A DNA stretch of 64,000 bases from PSRF01 sp051000815 (GCA_051000815.1 JBPCNX010000079.1:1-64000); one strand, 5' to 3'. Shown: positions 1-8,643, counted from the stretch's first letter. The notes: generated from the letters alone by a model not told the origin. Made by a program: numbers and translations.

Positions 1-313
1 GGGTTCAGCAACTTGTTGTTTTGAAGGTTCGCTGATTGGTCTTCTCCGTGAGCTGGTTTTAAGGAATGATTATCCCTTAATTGAGCGTGACGTGAATACT
101 GGGGCCGGGGGGGGGGCGGAGGCAGCGAGGGGGCGAGGGGGGCGAAGAGCAGGAGGGGTTTGTGGGGGGTTTGTGCCTGGGGGGTGGGGTGTGGGGAAGC
201 CCCCCCCGATCCCAGTATTCACGTCACGCTCAATTAAGGGATAATCATTCCTTAAAACCAGCTCACGGAGAAGACCAATCAGCGAACCTTCAAAACAACA
301 AGTTGCTGAACCC
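1..313. repeat. 103-bp perfect inverted repeat around a G-rich spacer (fold-back contig end)
   Basis: Bases 1-103 are the exact reverse complement of 211-313. The spacer 104-210 is extremely G-rich on the given strand, with runs of 7 to 10 G followed by a C run at 200-207. The right arm continues directly into era, the left arm leads nowhere. This is what a fold-back artefact at a contig end looks like; a genuine long palindrome is possible but less likely. No gene is supported inside it. Confidence 0.85.
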
Positions 314-1198
314 AACTATCGCAGCGGATATGTTGCTTTAGTCGGGCGGCCGAACGCCGGCAAATCGACACTTCTAAACCGTCTCGTGGGACAGAAAATC
401 GCGGCTGTTTCCAACAAACCGCAAACCACCAGGTTTCGCATCCAGGGTGTTATCACCAGACCCAACGGCCAGATAGTCCTTGTCGATACGCCTGGCGTTC
501 ATAAGCCCGGTTATGAAATGAACCGGCGCATGATGTCGATTGTGCAGGATGCATTGATGGGTGTGGATCTTGTTTGTCTCATTCGCGATGCTTCCGCGTC
601 CACCGGCAATGGTGACCGCTTTGTACTGGATTTGCTCCGGCAGTCGAGCAAACCCGCACTGCTTTTACTCAACAAGACAGACAAGCTTAAGGATAAGGCT
701 GAACTGCTTCCGCTGATTGATTGGTATCAACACGAGTATGACTGGCGCGAAATAGTCCCAATCTCGGCCCTGCGCGGCAAGATGATCGATGTCCTGCTGG
801 ATCAGATGGTCAAGCATCTCCCTGAGGGCCCACCACTCTTCGGAGAAGACGAACTCACTGATCAGTCGTTGCGCACCATGGTCGCTGAGATTGTTCGGGA
901 AAAGATCCTGCAAGCAACCGAAGAAGAGATTCCCTATGTAACCGCGGTGGTCACGGAAAGGTGGGAGGAAGAGCGGGAAGATTTCACGCGCATCTACTGC
1001 ACGATTATCGTCGAGCGCGGCTCGCAGAAAAAAATCATTATCGGCAAAGGGGCAGCGCGCTTGAAGGAGATTGGGATTGCGGCGCGTCAGGAGATCGAGA
1101 GCCTCATCGGGCATCGCTGCCATCTGGAGCTCTTTGTAAAGGTCGAACTAGAGTGGCGCAACAAGGAACATCTGCTTGACGAGATGGGAATTGGTTGA
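245..1198 (+). CDS. era: GTPase Era, start not resolved
   Basis: Ribosome-assembly GTPase that binds the 3' end of 16S rRNA. The P-loop GRPNAGKST lies at 344-370, followed by the switch region with PQTTR, the G3 motif DTPGVHKP, the G4 motif NKTD and the G5 SA. The C-terminal KH domain carries GKGAARLKEIG. The reading frame is open from 245, just after an in-frame TAA at 242-244, but contains no ATG, GTG or TTG before the GTG at 386, which lies after the P-loop and cannot be the real start. The natural start was therefore probably lost or altered at the fold-back contig end. Era identity is certain; the 5' end is not. Confidence 0.9.
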   Translation, partial: SFLKTSSRRRPISEPSKQQVAEPNYRSGYVALVGRPNAGKSTLLNRLVGQKIAAVSNKPQTTRFRIQGVITRPNGQIVLVDTPGVHKPGYEMNRRMMSIVQDALMGVDLVCLIRDASASTGNGDRFVLDLLRQSSKPALLLLNKTDKLKDKAELLPLIDWYQHEYDWREIVPISALRGKMIDVLLDQMVKHLPEGPPLFGEDELTDQSLRTMVAEIVREKILQATEEEIPYVTAVVTERWEEEREDFTRIYCTIIVERGSQKKIIIGKGAARLKEIGIAARQEIESLIGHRCHLELFVKVELEWRNKEHLLDEMGIG

Positions 1199-1275
1199 CG
1201 CTTGAGGTTTGTATTACAGAACCGCTCTGGTAGCGAATGGATGTCTTTCAAGTCACCTCTTCGTGTTTCGTCCTT

Positions 1276-1322
1276 TTTCGTGGATCGCCGGTTAACCATT
1301 AAGAGGCAATCGATCCACGAAG
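1276..1322. repeat. palindromic dispersed repeat (TTCGTGGATCG type)
   Basis: TTTCGTGGATCG at 1276-1287 faces its reverse complement CGATCCACGAA at 1311-1321, in the 250-bp gap between era and prmA. The same arms, with similar flanks, recur at 44512-44558, and a single arm at about 30082. It is a dispersed palindromic element; no gene is visible in the gap. Confidence 0.6.
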
Positions 1323-1450
1323 TTACACGAATTAACACCACACCATCGCTAAGAATCCGTCTCTAGACGCTTGAGATAAAGCGTTCGCTCGCTACCGCGA
1401 GCGGTTCTGTAAACTGTTCGACGTCGTCCGCTAATACAGACCGAGTCGGA

Positions 1451-2326
1451 ATGAAAACAAATCAACCATCGTCGCCTAAACTCTTATGGTACGCACTCGA
1501 TCTCATCTTCGAACCGGGTGCGCCCGAGGCCGTCGAGTACGCGCTGATGGAAGCGGGAGCGCTGGGCACCGAATTGAACGACTCGGCCGAACTCCTAAGA
1601 GCGACAGGTTATTTCGCTGAGCTGCCGGATCGTGAGCGAGTGCGGGCGGAGCTGGCGGACGCTCTGAGAATCTATAGTTTGCCCTCATCATCGGTGCGAG
1701 ACATGAGTTTGCGTGAGGTGGTTGATCAGGACTGGCTCGGCGAGTGGAAGAAAAGCTGGCAGCCGGTTGCGGTTGGGCAGCGTTTCCTCATCGCGCCTCC
1801 CTGGAGCGAAACCCTCAGTGCCCTGGACAGGATCGTGATCCGCATCGAACCGGGCATGGCTTTTGGAACCGGCACTCACGAAACCACTCGCCTGTGCCTT
1901 GCCGCGATTGAGAAATATTTTGCCGGCGGCAGTTTTCTCGATGTGGGAACCGGAACCGGCATCCTGGCCATCGCGGCTGCCAAACTCTTTCCCGACGCTC
2001 GCATCGAGGCCTGCGATACAGACGCCGAGGCCCTGGCGATCGCTGTGGAGAATGCCCGACTAAATGATGTGGGCGAACGGATCATATTTCGCGTAGGGAC
2101 TGTTGAGCAAGCAACGGCTTCAGCAGATCTTGTGTGCGCGAATCTCACCGCCGATGTGATCGTCTTCCTTATGTCGGCTTTGCTCGGTTCCACCTGCGGC
2201 CGTTTGATTCTCTCGGGGGTGTTGGAAACTCAAGTCGAAGTTGTCATTGCGGCCCTACGCGAATGCGGCATTGACAGCCAGCCGGAGATTATTCAAGACG
2301 GTGAATGGGTGGCGGTGGTTGTTTAG
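1451..2326 (+). CDS. prmA: ribosomal protein L11 methyltransferase
   Basis: SAM-dependent methyltransferase that trimethylates ribosomal protein L11. At 291 residues it has the usual length. The N-terminal substrate-recognition domain (about 1-100) precedes the methyltransferase fold with FGTGTHETT at residues 138-146, the SAM-binding DVGTGTG at 164-170, an acidic ribose-binding position in ACDTDAEAL, and the ANLTADV segment that stands for the family's catalytic-loop N-[IL]-x. It runs in the same direction as era with a 250-bp repeat-containing gap and precedes the convergent rsmE. Identification rests on the motif set and length. Confidence 0.93.
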   Translation: MKTNQPSSPKLLWYALDLIFEPGAPEAVEYALMEAGALGTELNDSAELLRATGYFAELPDRERVRAELADALRIYSLPSSSVRDMSLREVVDQDWLGEWKKSWQPVAVGQRFLIAPPWSETLSALDRIVIRIEPGMAFGTGTHETTRLCLAAIEKYFAGGSFLDVGTGTGILAIAAAKLFPDARIEACDTDAEALAIAVENARLNDVGERIIFRVGTVEQATASADLVCANLTADVIVFLMSALLGSTCGRLILSGVLETQVEVVIAALRECGIDSQPEIIQDGEWVAVVV

Positions 2327-2391
2327 GTGAACGGTTGACAGTGGGCTTGCGGAGGGGAGCAATAGCAGGTGAGCAGAGATCTTATGGCTCT

Positions 2392-2545
2392 GCCACCTGA
2401 TGTGAGGCGGTGGCTTTGCCCCGCCGGCATCGCTTCATAGGTTTTGGGCTTCGCCCCGTTGGGGTTCAAACCTATAAGATCGGGCTCAGCCCGAAATTGA
2501 ACAGTAGTCACGGCGGGGCAGAGCCTCCGCCTCACATCAGGTGGC
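2392..2545. repeat. long palindromic element with nested hairpins
   Basis: Bases 2392-2425 (GCCACCTGATGTGAGGCGG onward) are mirrored by 2511-2545. Inside are smaller hairpins, including GGGCTTCGCCC and GGGCTCAGCCC. The element fills the gap between the convergent prmA and rsmE, where it could act as a bidirectional terminator, though no U-tract was seen. Confidence 0.7.
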
Positions 2546-2567
2546 GAAGCCAAAAGACCGTGCACGA

Positions 2568-3326
2568 TTATTTCAAGTCCCCAAACAAGTGTTGCAGCAA
2601 AGTGGTGGCAGTAATCGCGGCTGTCTCTGCACGCAGGGTGCGCCCGCCCAACGTGACTACGATCCACCCAGCTCCTTTCGCCTCTTCAATCTCGCCATCA
2701 GTCCAACCGCCCTCCGATCCAACGAGCGACGTAATCAATAGAGGATGGGCGGCAAAGTTCTGCTTGAGTGATTCGAGCGCCTGGCCACCGCGTTCAGCAA
2801 ACATCACGTTCCCTCGGTTGGCGGAAACTTCTTTGATCAATTCGTCAAACGAAACCGGCGCGGCGATCTCAGGCACCAGCGCTCGCCCAGACTGCTTGGC
2901 TGCCTCGAGTGCGATTCGTCGCCAGCGGGCCAGACGCTTCTCGGCGTCAGACACGTCTCGCAGTCGGACATCGGCAAGTTTTGTTATCACGGGCACGACG
3001 CAAACAACACCCAGCTCAGTGGTCTTCTGCACCACCAGGTCAAACTTGTCGCTCTTTAATAACGCTACAGCGAGTGTGAGTTGGAGCGGTGACTCAGGGT
3101 GCGCGGGGGAAACTTCGGCGAGGATATTTAGATGGGCAGTATTCCGGCGGGCGTTTTCAATGGAGCACTTAAACTCTTTCCCAACGCCGTCGAAAACGAA
3201 AACCTCATCCCCAGGCTTCAAACGCAACACCTCTCGAAGGTGCCGCGCTTCATCTGCTTCGAGCATCACGCTCCGGTGATCAGAGGCGAAGGCTTCAGGG
3301 GGTGCGTGGAATCTGCGACGACTCAT
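2568..3326 (-). CDS. rsmE: 16S rRNA m3U1498 methyltransferase
   Basis: SPOUT-class enzyme that methylates N3 of U1498 in 16S rRNA. The 252 residues show the N-terminal PUA-like domain (RRRFHAPPEAF, then HLREVLRLKPGDEV) and the SPOUT domain: KSDKFDLVVQKTTELGV, EAAKQSGRALVPEI, and the knot motifs GSEGGWTDGEIE and LGGRTLRAETA near the C-terminus. It is convergent with prmA across the palindromic element. Length and all family motifs are present, so it appears functional. Confidence 0.94.
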   Translation of the reverse strand: MSRRRFHAPPEAFASDHRSVMLEADEARHLREVLRLKPGDEVFVFDGVGKEFKCSIENARRNTAHLNILAEVSPAHPESPLQLTLAVALLKSDKFDLVVQKTTELGVVCVVPVITKLADVRLRDVSDAEKRLARWRRIALEAAKQSGRALVPEIAAPVSFDELIKEVSANRGNVMFAERGGQALESLKQNFAAHPLLITSLVGSEGGWTDGEIEEAKGAGWIVVTLGGRTLRAETAAITATTLLQHLFGDLK

Positions 3327-3404
3327 GATGTCTGGTCTCGGTGAGAATGTTATAGCACTCGGACCGGGTCAATGTGGTTACCTATTCAGTTCGGTCTTCT
3401 AACA

Positions 3405-3570
3405 CATTCTCATTCCCACCGGGCTTCAGCCCGGTGGTTCAAGTCTTTCAATGATCAACGGAACCGTTTTGACGGTTTCCAGTCAGCTTCCCGAAGAGAA
3501 ACCGTTCAAACGGTTAGAATACTGCGCGGGTCCGTGTTCCACCGGGCTGAAGCCCGGTATGAATGAGAAT
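3405..3570. repeat. palindromic element with CCGGGCTTCAGCCCGG hairpins
   Basis: ATTCTCATTCCCACCGGGCT onward at 3405-3436 is mirrored at 3539-3570, each end holding a CCGGGCT-(T/G)(C/A)-AGCCCGG hairpin. Between them lie further short inverted repeats around GAACCGTT and AACGGTT. It fills most of the 370-bp gap between the divergent rsmE and the zinc-ribbon gene; no small gene is supported there. Confidence 0.65.
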
Positions 3571-3696
3571 CGCTCTACATCAGCGCCCTCCGCGCCCCTC
3601 ACTTGCACCAAACCCCATGGATGGCTGATAATCGGTTCGATGATTGATCACGCCTACAACATTGTCGGACCCGATCTTTTGAGGAGAGCATAAAGA

Positions 3697-4458
3697 GTGA
3701 AAGCGGAATTGCAAGAATTAGTCGCTTTACAAACCTTAGATACCACCATACGAAGACTGCAAAAAGAATTAGAGGCCATTCCCCAAAGGCGCGCTGAGAT
3801 CGAAAAGGAATTCGATCAGCGCGCTTTTGAAATTCGCGCCCTGGAAAATCGCCGGGATGAAGCCAGACATACGCGTACCCGCGTCGAGACTGAGATTGTC
3901 GAACAGAAAACACGCGCCGAGCGCGCCGAACGCAATCTGATGTCTTCGAAAAAGCAGGAGGAGTACACTGCGGCAATTCGTGAGGCCGATGCCGCCCGCA
4001 AACAGATCTCCACACTCGAAACTCAGGTTCTCGAGCAAATGGAGATACTGGAACAGTCTGAAAGTTCGTTGAACGAGCGTGCAGCGGAGATTGCCAGTCT
4101 CAATTCAGATCGCGAAGCTCGGCTCAAAGAGTTCGATGACGAAACCCGAGTGCAAACGGAACAGCTGCAATCAAGTCGTGCTGAACGCGAACGCCTATTC
4201 AATTCGTTACCCAAGCAGCTCAGCGGGCAATACAAACGCATCAGCGCCCGCATCCGTGACGGCGTCGCCGTTGCTGAAGCGCGCAACGGCGCCTGCAAAG
4301 CTTGCTTCATGACACTGCGGCCGCAGGCTATGGCCCAGGTTCGGCGTGGCGAGGAACTTGTGACCTGCGACAACTGCAACCGGATTCTTTACTGGGTACC
4401 GGTTGATTCAGCTCCCGCGAACTCCAATTCAGTCCAACCGAAAGTCGCACATACTTAA
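3697..4458 (+). CDS. coiled-coil protein with C-terminal C4 zinc ribbon
   Basis: A 253-residue protein starting at GTG behind a GAGGAGA ribosome-binding site. Residues about 5-185 are an almost continuous heptad-rich coiled coil (many Glu, Arg, Gln, Leu). The C-terminus holds two CxxC knuckles, CKAC and CDNC, about 30 residues apart, forming a zinc ribbon ending in RILYWVP. This architecture matches the widespread bacterial family annotated as C4-type zinc ribbon proteins (CT398-like), often thought to bind nucleic acids or act in export or regulation; the exact role is unknown. Nothing in the neighbourhood defines it further. Confidence 0.82.
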   Translation: MKAELQELVALQTLDTTIRRLQKELEAIPQRRAEIEKEFDQRAFEIRALENRRDEARHTRTRVETEIVEQKTRAERAERNLMSSKKQEEYTAAIREADAARKQISTLETQVLEQMEILEQSESSLNERAAEIASLNSDREARLKEFDDETRVQTEQLQSSRAERERLFNSLPKQLSGQYKRISARIRDGVAVAEARNGACKACFMTLRPQAMAQVRRGEELVTCDNCNRILYWVPVDSAPANSNSVQPKVAHT

Positions 4459-4568
4459 CCGCGACTCCAGCCAAGCTCGTCGCTGACTGCTGAATTCCAA
4501 TCAATCTGAAGGGACTTTGCGGGCGAGAGGCCTGCCGTCCCATTATCAAGTCGAATCGTTTAGTTAAG

Positions 4569-4855
4569 CTAGACTCTGGTAGTCCCTAATTTACGAAAAT
4601 ACCAAACTAGGGCACTACCCAGACTTTCCAGCTTCGCGCTCATTGCCGGCGCGTTTTGAATTTTGAAGGGATTCAAGTTAGTAGCCGCGCGCAAGCCCCA
4701 CGGATGAAGCTCGTTACAGTACGGGAGCGACCGTAATCAACGGACGGTCCATTCCCCTTTAGAATTTCTAAGTTTTCACGTGTTTCACAGAAATCTACGC
4801 GATTTCCTCGGTTGAGTTCGGTCGCTACTGCTTCCGTACTGTAATGAAGGGCTTC
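4569..4855. repeat. two palindromic repeats in a 495-bp gene-free gap
   Basis: The gap 4459-4953 has no convincing gene. It holds an imperfect stem TCTGGTAGTCCCTA / TAGGGCACTACCCAGA (about 4575-4623) and a second inverted repeat whose arms contain TTACAGTACGG followed by GCGACCG (about 4712-4731 and, reversed, 4821-4846). Both look like dispersed palindromic elements. Confidence 0.55.
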
Positions 4856-4953
4856 GGTCTCAACTTTGTTTCGATGGTCGATTGGGATTTGATATGCTTT
4901 AACCTCGCAATATTGAATCCTGTTGCTGACCGCTGTTTGCAGGGTGCTGAAAC

Positions 4954-5938
4954 ATGGCCTCGAAATCTGAACTCCCGAAAGGCCGGCTCAAACGCACAGC
5001 CCTCAAGCAGGGACCGGCAATCTCAGCCGACGAATTTCTAGCCCTCAAAAAACCCAAAGGTAGTCTGCTGCTGTCTGTCGATGGAGAGAACGTTTCCTTG
5101 ACGTCGCTGGAACGAGTCTATTGGCCCGCGGAGAAGCTGACAAAGTTTGATTTGCTCTGCTACTACATTCAAATCAGCCCGGTTCTGCTGCCGTTCCTCA
5201 AAGATCGTCCTGCAATTCTGCAGCGTTGGCCGCGAGGAATAAACGCGCCCATGTTTTTCCAGCAGGACCTGGAAAGCGCGCCGTCGTTCGTGAAGTCAGT
5301 CCGACTAACAAATCTGGAGGGACGCGAACTCGACTATGCGGTTTACACCACGACTGCGTCTCTCCTCCATTTTGTAAATCTGGGTACCATCGAACAGCAT
5401 CCCTGGCACTCAACTACGAAAAAGCTCACCAAACCAGACTGGATTGCGCTGGATCTGGATCCGAAGAAGGCGCCATGGGAGAACGTCCTCGAAGTCGCGC
5501 TTCTGGTCAAGAAGGTGCGATGAGGTTGGGCTCAACTCATTTCCGAAGACGTCGGGCTCGTCCGGAATCCACATCTATTTGCCCCTGAAGGCGACAAATG
5601 GATACGACCAGGTTGCGGACTTTGCGAGGTTGCTGGCCACGGAAATTGCCGGCCGGGCGCCAAAAATCGCGACGGTCGAACGGTCGCTGGCCAAGCGCAA
5701 GCAGGATCAGGTGTACGTTGACTGGATGCAGAACGCGCGCGGTAAGAGTTTGGCATCCGTCTTCACAGTACGCGCCAAACCGCTGGCGACGGTTTCGATG
5801 CCATTAACCTGGAAGCAAATCGAAAAAGGCGTGAGCATTTCAGACTTCACGATGAAGAACGTGCCCACGCTAACTCAGAAGAAAGGAAACGCGTGGGCAG
5901 ATCTCTTTGCGAAGAGACAGACGCTGAAGTTGCGCTGA
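4954..5938 (+). pseudogene. stand-alone LigD-type polymerase (primase) domain, frameshifted
   Basis: Homologous to the archaeo-eukaryotic-primase polymerase domain of bacterial non-homologous end joining ligase LigD. The first frame (4954-5523) covers RVYWPAEKLTKFDLLCYY, PAILQRWPRG, FVNLGTIEQHPWHS and the metal-binding DLDP. The second frame, one base shifted, continues with DEVGLNSFPKTSGSSGIHIYLPL (catalytic His region) and DWMQNARGKS down to 5938. The junction falls at about 5515-5521, where one extra base would explain the break. No ligase or nuclease domain and no Ku gene are nearby. It is either a recent pseudogene or a base-call error; all catalytic motifs survive across the two frames. 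Confidence 0.8.
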
Positions 5939-6019
5939 ATCGAGCGAGGTTCACGTTCAGCCTGCAACTTGACCCTCCGAATGTATTCGCCTAGTCTTAA
6001 CAGCCGAGGGCTAGACCCA

Positions 6020-6118
6020 ATGATTGAGCACCATCGCAAACTGATTCGCTCCTACTATTATTACGGCCAGCCGCCGGAAAGGACGGCCGGAAGGAGCGGT
6101 GTCGGGTGCGATGACTAG
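6020..6118 (+). CDS. putative tyrosine leader peptide upstream of phhA
   Basis: A 32-codon reading frame, ATG at 6020 and TAG at 6116, with GAGGG nine bases upstream of the ATG. Residues 12-15 are four consecutive tyrosines (TAC TAT TAT TAC, 6053-6064). It ends about 25 bases before the intrinsic terminator at 6141-6192, which precedes phhA. Leader peptides with runs of the regulated amino acid are the sensor of ribosome-mediated attenuation. Here the codons match the product of the downstream enzyme. The ORF is too short to prove by coding statistics; the case rests on the codon run, the placement and the matching RNA structures. Confidence 0.65.
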   Translation: MIEHHRKLIRSYYYYGQPPERTAGRSGVGCDD

Positions 6119-6192
6119 CTAGCACTTAGACCAGCGTCACAAACCGGCGACCGTCCTTCTCCGACGAGAGGATCGGTGGCCGGTTTCTTTTT
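6065..6192 (+). promoter_or_regulatory. predicted transcription attenuator of phhA
   Basis: Four segments can pair in alternative ways. Segment 1 (GGCC in 6065-6069) can pair with GGCC near 6084-6088, across the CCGCCGG region. Segment 2, GGACGGCCGG (6081-6090), can also pair with segment 3, CCGG-CGA-CCGTCC (6144-6156), giving ten pairs with a three-base bulge. Segment 3 is the left arm of the terminator with segment 4 (6174-6186). A ribosome stalled at the Tyr codons 6053-6064 would cover segment 1 and free segment 2 for antitermination; fast translation would favour the terminator. Read by eye, no folding energies computed. Confidence 0.6.
6141..6192 (+). terminator. intrinsic terminator in the phhA leader
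   Basis: AAACCGGC (6141-6148) pairs with GCCGGTTT (6179-6186); ACCG (6150-6153) with CGGT (6174-6177); TCCT (6154-6157) with AGGA (6169-6172). The stem is followed by TTTCTTTTTG. It lies 35 bases before the phhA ATG, so it must be read through for phhA expression from an upstream promoter. Confidence 0.85.
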
Positions 6193-6227
6193 GCATTGGT
6201 GGCCAGCAGGGATCGAGGTTCCCAGAC

Positions 6228-7115
6228 ATGACTGCAAACGACAAACCTTCATTACTGGCCGACCACGCCGATATGCGTCTGGTTTCCTCAGATGCTGAGG
6301 AGTCTGCCGCGGATCGAAATAGAATTGTTCGACTGAGATCTGACCATCCGGGTTTTCATGATCAGAAATACCTACTGCGTCGCAACCAGATCGCCCAGAT
6401 AGCATTAGATTACAAGAGTGGACAGATCATCCCGGATGCTCCTTACACGAAGGAGGAGGACGAAGTCTGGCAAAGCGTTTGGGAAGCGCTGGAAACTGCG
6501 CACCGGGAACATGCCTGTGTGGAGTACCTGAAATGTATAGAAGCTCTCGACCTTGATCGCAAACAGATTCCGCAACTATCGGAGATAAGTGAAAAGATAA
6601 ATGCCAAAAGTGGATTCAGGCTGGAGCCGGTCGCTGGTTTGGTTGAGCCTCGCGTCTTCCTTGAATCCCTGGCTCAAGGAGTGTTTCTTTGCACTCAGTA
6701 CATTCGGCATCACTCGACGCCGCTTTACACTCCCGAACCTGATGTTGTTCACGAAATAATCGGTCATGCTATCTCACTCGCGAGTCCTCATCTGGCGGAA
6801 CTCAATCGCCTGTTTGGTAAAGCAGTGGCGCGGACGACTTCCGCGGAAGGTCTGGATCACCTATCGCGTATCTATTGGTTCACAATTGAATTCGGTGTGT
6901 TGCGCGAAGCAGGAGAATTGAAGGCCTACGGCACCGGTCTATTATCGTCGGCCGGTGAATTGACAGAAATGCACAACGCGGAAATTCTGCCACTTGATCT
7001 TGAAGCTGCTTCCAGGCATCCCTATGATCCGAGTAAGTATCAGCCAATACTGTTTTGTGCTGATTCATTTGAAGCGATGTTTCAATCACTCAGCAACTAC
7101 CTCATGCGTCAGTAG
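6228..7115 (+). CDS. phhA: phenylalanine 4-monooxygenase
   Basis: Tetrahydropterin- and iron-dependent hydroxylase converting phenylalanine to tyrosine. The 295 residues include the family signature PEPDVVHEIIGH at 169-180, giving iron ligands His175 and His180, with the third ligand Glu221 in WFTIEFGV. A further family segment is YGTGLLSSAGEL. The N-terminal 40 residues are poorly conserved. No pterin carbinolamine dehydratase gene lies beside it in the window. It is preceded by a Tyr-rich leader ORF and terminator, suggesting control by tyrosyl-tRNA charging. Its 3' end overlaps by 30 bases the end of the broken membrane gene on the other strand. Confidence 0.93.
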   Translation: MTANDKPSLLADHADMRLVSSDAEESAADRNRIVRLRSDHPGFHDQKYLLRRNQIAQIALDYKSGQIIPDAPYTKEEDEVWQSVWEALETAHREHACVEYLKCIEALDLDRKQIPQLSEISEKINAKSGFRLEPVAGLVEPRVFLESLAQGVFLCTQYIRHHSTPLYTPEPDVVHEIIGHAISLASPHLAELNRLFGKAVARTTSAEGLDHLSRIYWFTIEFGVLREAGELKAYGTGLLSSAGELTEMHNAEILPLDLEAASRHPYDPSKYQPILFCADSFEAMFQSLSNYLMRQ

Positions 7116-8085
7116 GCGATCGACCCTGAGATCTTCGTGCATCCGCCGGTAGAAAAGAATCAGACCAACGATAAAGAGTACTGCGCCAAGTATCGCAGGA
7201 GCCAGGTGAAAGAGATCGTTGTAGCCGACAACTGGATGCACACCAATCGCCGTGGCAAAACCAACCACACCTGAGAAACAGAGAACCTGCCAGAGACTCT
7301 TTGATGGCCGCGCACACCAAACACAAAAGAAGACTGTGATGCCGGTCGTACAGATCGCGCCGCCGAACCCAGCTCGGTCGTGAGCAATCAGGGGCACAAG
7401 CCGCGCGCTGATCGCCTGTAATTCCGCGGGGCTTACGCCCATGAAAGCCAAATCCTGAGGGACGAAAACCCACGTCATTCCGACTGTCATAACCGTCAAT
7501 CCACCGGCAATCATGCCTGTGGCAGTGGCCAGAAGGAGTGCGCGACCGGTGCCGTAAGGACTTGTCAAAAGCGCTTTAGCCCCTGATTGTCGCAGCGCAC
7601 TAATTCCTTTGGGGGCTTCAAGGAAACGGCGCGACCGAGCCAGTCCGATGATGAACAAGGGGAAAAGGATGAGGTGGCAACGCCGTGCCAGGTGTCCAGA
7701 TAACCGTAGCCAAGATACGCCAGGAAGCTGCCGAAGCCCGATAGGCCACTCACTCGAAGGTCCACCACGCCCAGGCCTTTCGTTCACGAAGCGGAAATTC
7801 CGCAAGCCACATGTAGAGAGCGCCAACAGAAATCAGCGCACCGCCGAAGGCAACGCGATCGTGGAACATAAAATTAACGATGCGGCAGCTTTGAATGCCG
7901 CAGAGCTGTTCCGCCGTCACGCCGAGGAACTGAACATCGTGTGGCAGGAAATGATGGTTTGCGGAAAGGAAAAGCGCGAAGGCTCCCGACAGTATCAGAT
8001 TCAATCCTACGAAGAGCAGCAACGGACGGCCGTCTTCTATTAATGCCGGAACAAGCCCCAGATTGTGGCGGTGAGTCTGCTCCAT
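7086..8085 (-). pseudogene. internally duplicated membrane protein, broken by two frameshifts
   Basis: Three consecutive minus-strand frames make one protein: 8085 to about 7757 (starting MEQTHRHNLGLVPALIEDG), about 7757 to 7680 (VSGLSGFGSFLAYLGYGYLDTWHG), and about 7680 to 7086 (LILFPLFIIGLARSRRF onward). Each junction is explained by one missing base. It has about eight hydrophobic segments. The two halves are related: NHHFLPHDVQFLGVTAEQL with FHDRVAFGGA in the first, TWVFVPQDLAFMGVSPAEL with AHDRAGFGGA in the second. I do not recognise the family. Gene decay or base-call error are both possible. Confidence 0.65.
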
Positions 8086-8097
8086 GGTGCGCTCCGC

Positions 8098-8643
8098 TCA
8101 GTCTTCGCGATGAGGCAGGGCTTGTATTATTCCCGCTGCGATTTCATCGGCGGACTCATGTTCCGTAATTTGTATATGCACATCGGCGAGTTCATAGGAT
8201 GAACGCCTTTCGGCGAAGAGAATTCCGGCATCCGCTTCGCTGCGAGCCAGCGGCCGCCCATCCCCGGAAACGGCGATTCTCTTCCAGCAAAGATCGAAAG
8301 GCGCATCAAGCCAGACGCTAACTCCTCCGTGATGGCCGACTAGCTGCCGATTCTTTTCCGAGATCCAGGCGCCACCGCCCAATGCTACGACTCGCGCGAT
8401 GGAGCCTGCGAGCGCTTTAGCAAGTATTTGATTCTCGATATCACGAAACCGGGGTTCGCCGTCTGCTTCAATGATTTGACGCACAGAGCGGCCCTCTTCG
8501 TGCTCGATAGTTTCATCCAGATCAATCATTGTGCAATTGAGTAGTCGCGCCAGGGCGCGACCTACCGTGCTTTTGCCGGAGCCCATGAAGCCGGTGATGA
8601 TGATCTTGCTTATCAATGACCTGTATTCAGATCCTTGCTGCAA
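8098..8643 (-). CDS. aroK: shikimate kinase
   Basis: Phosphorylates shikimate at the 3-hydroxyl with ATP, the fifth step of the chorismate pathway. 181 residues; P-loop GFMGSGKST at 18-26, DLDE with the metal and substrate-binding Asp, the RF-RDIE segment containing the conserved Arg-Phe, and LGGGAW. The call starts at TTG 8643; an internal TTG at 8616 would give a more typical N-terminus. It follows aroA by 31 bases on the same strand, so the two probably form an operon. Confidence 0.9.
   Translation of the reverse strand: MQQGSEYRSLISKIIITGFMGSGKSTVGRALARLLNCTMIDLDETIEHEEGRSVRQIIEADGEPRFRDIENQILAKALAGSIARVVALGGGAWISEKNRQLVGHHGGVSVWLDAPFDLCWKRIAVSGDGRPLARSEADAGILFAERRSSYELADVHIQITEHESADEIAAGIIQALPHRED

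Noticed and set aside
665..1123. Long minus-strand open frame inside era
   Set aside because: It is a shadow of the era coding sequence with no family resemblance.
2410..3279. 289-codon plus-strand frame opposite rsmE
   Set aside because: Shadow of rsmE; low-complexity Ser/Arg-rich translation.
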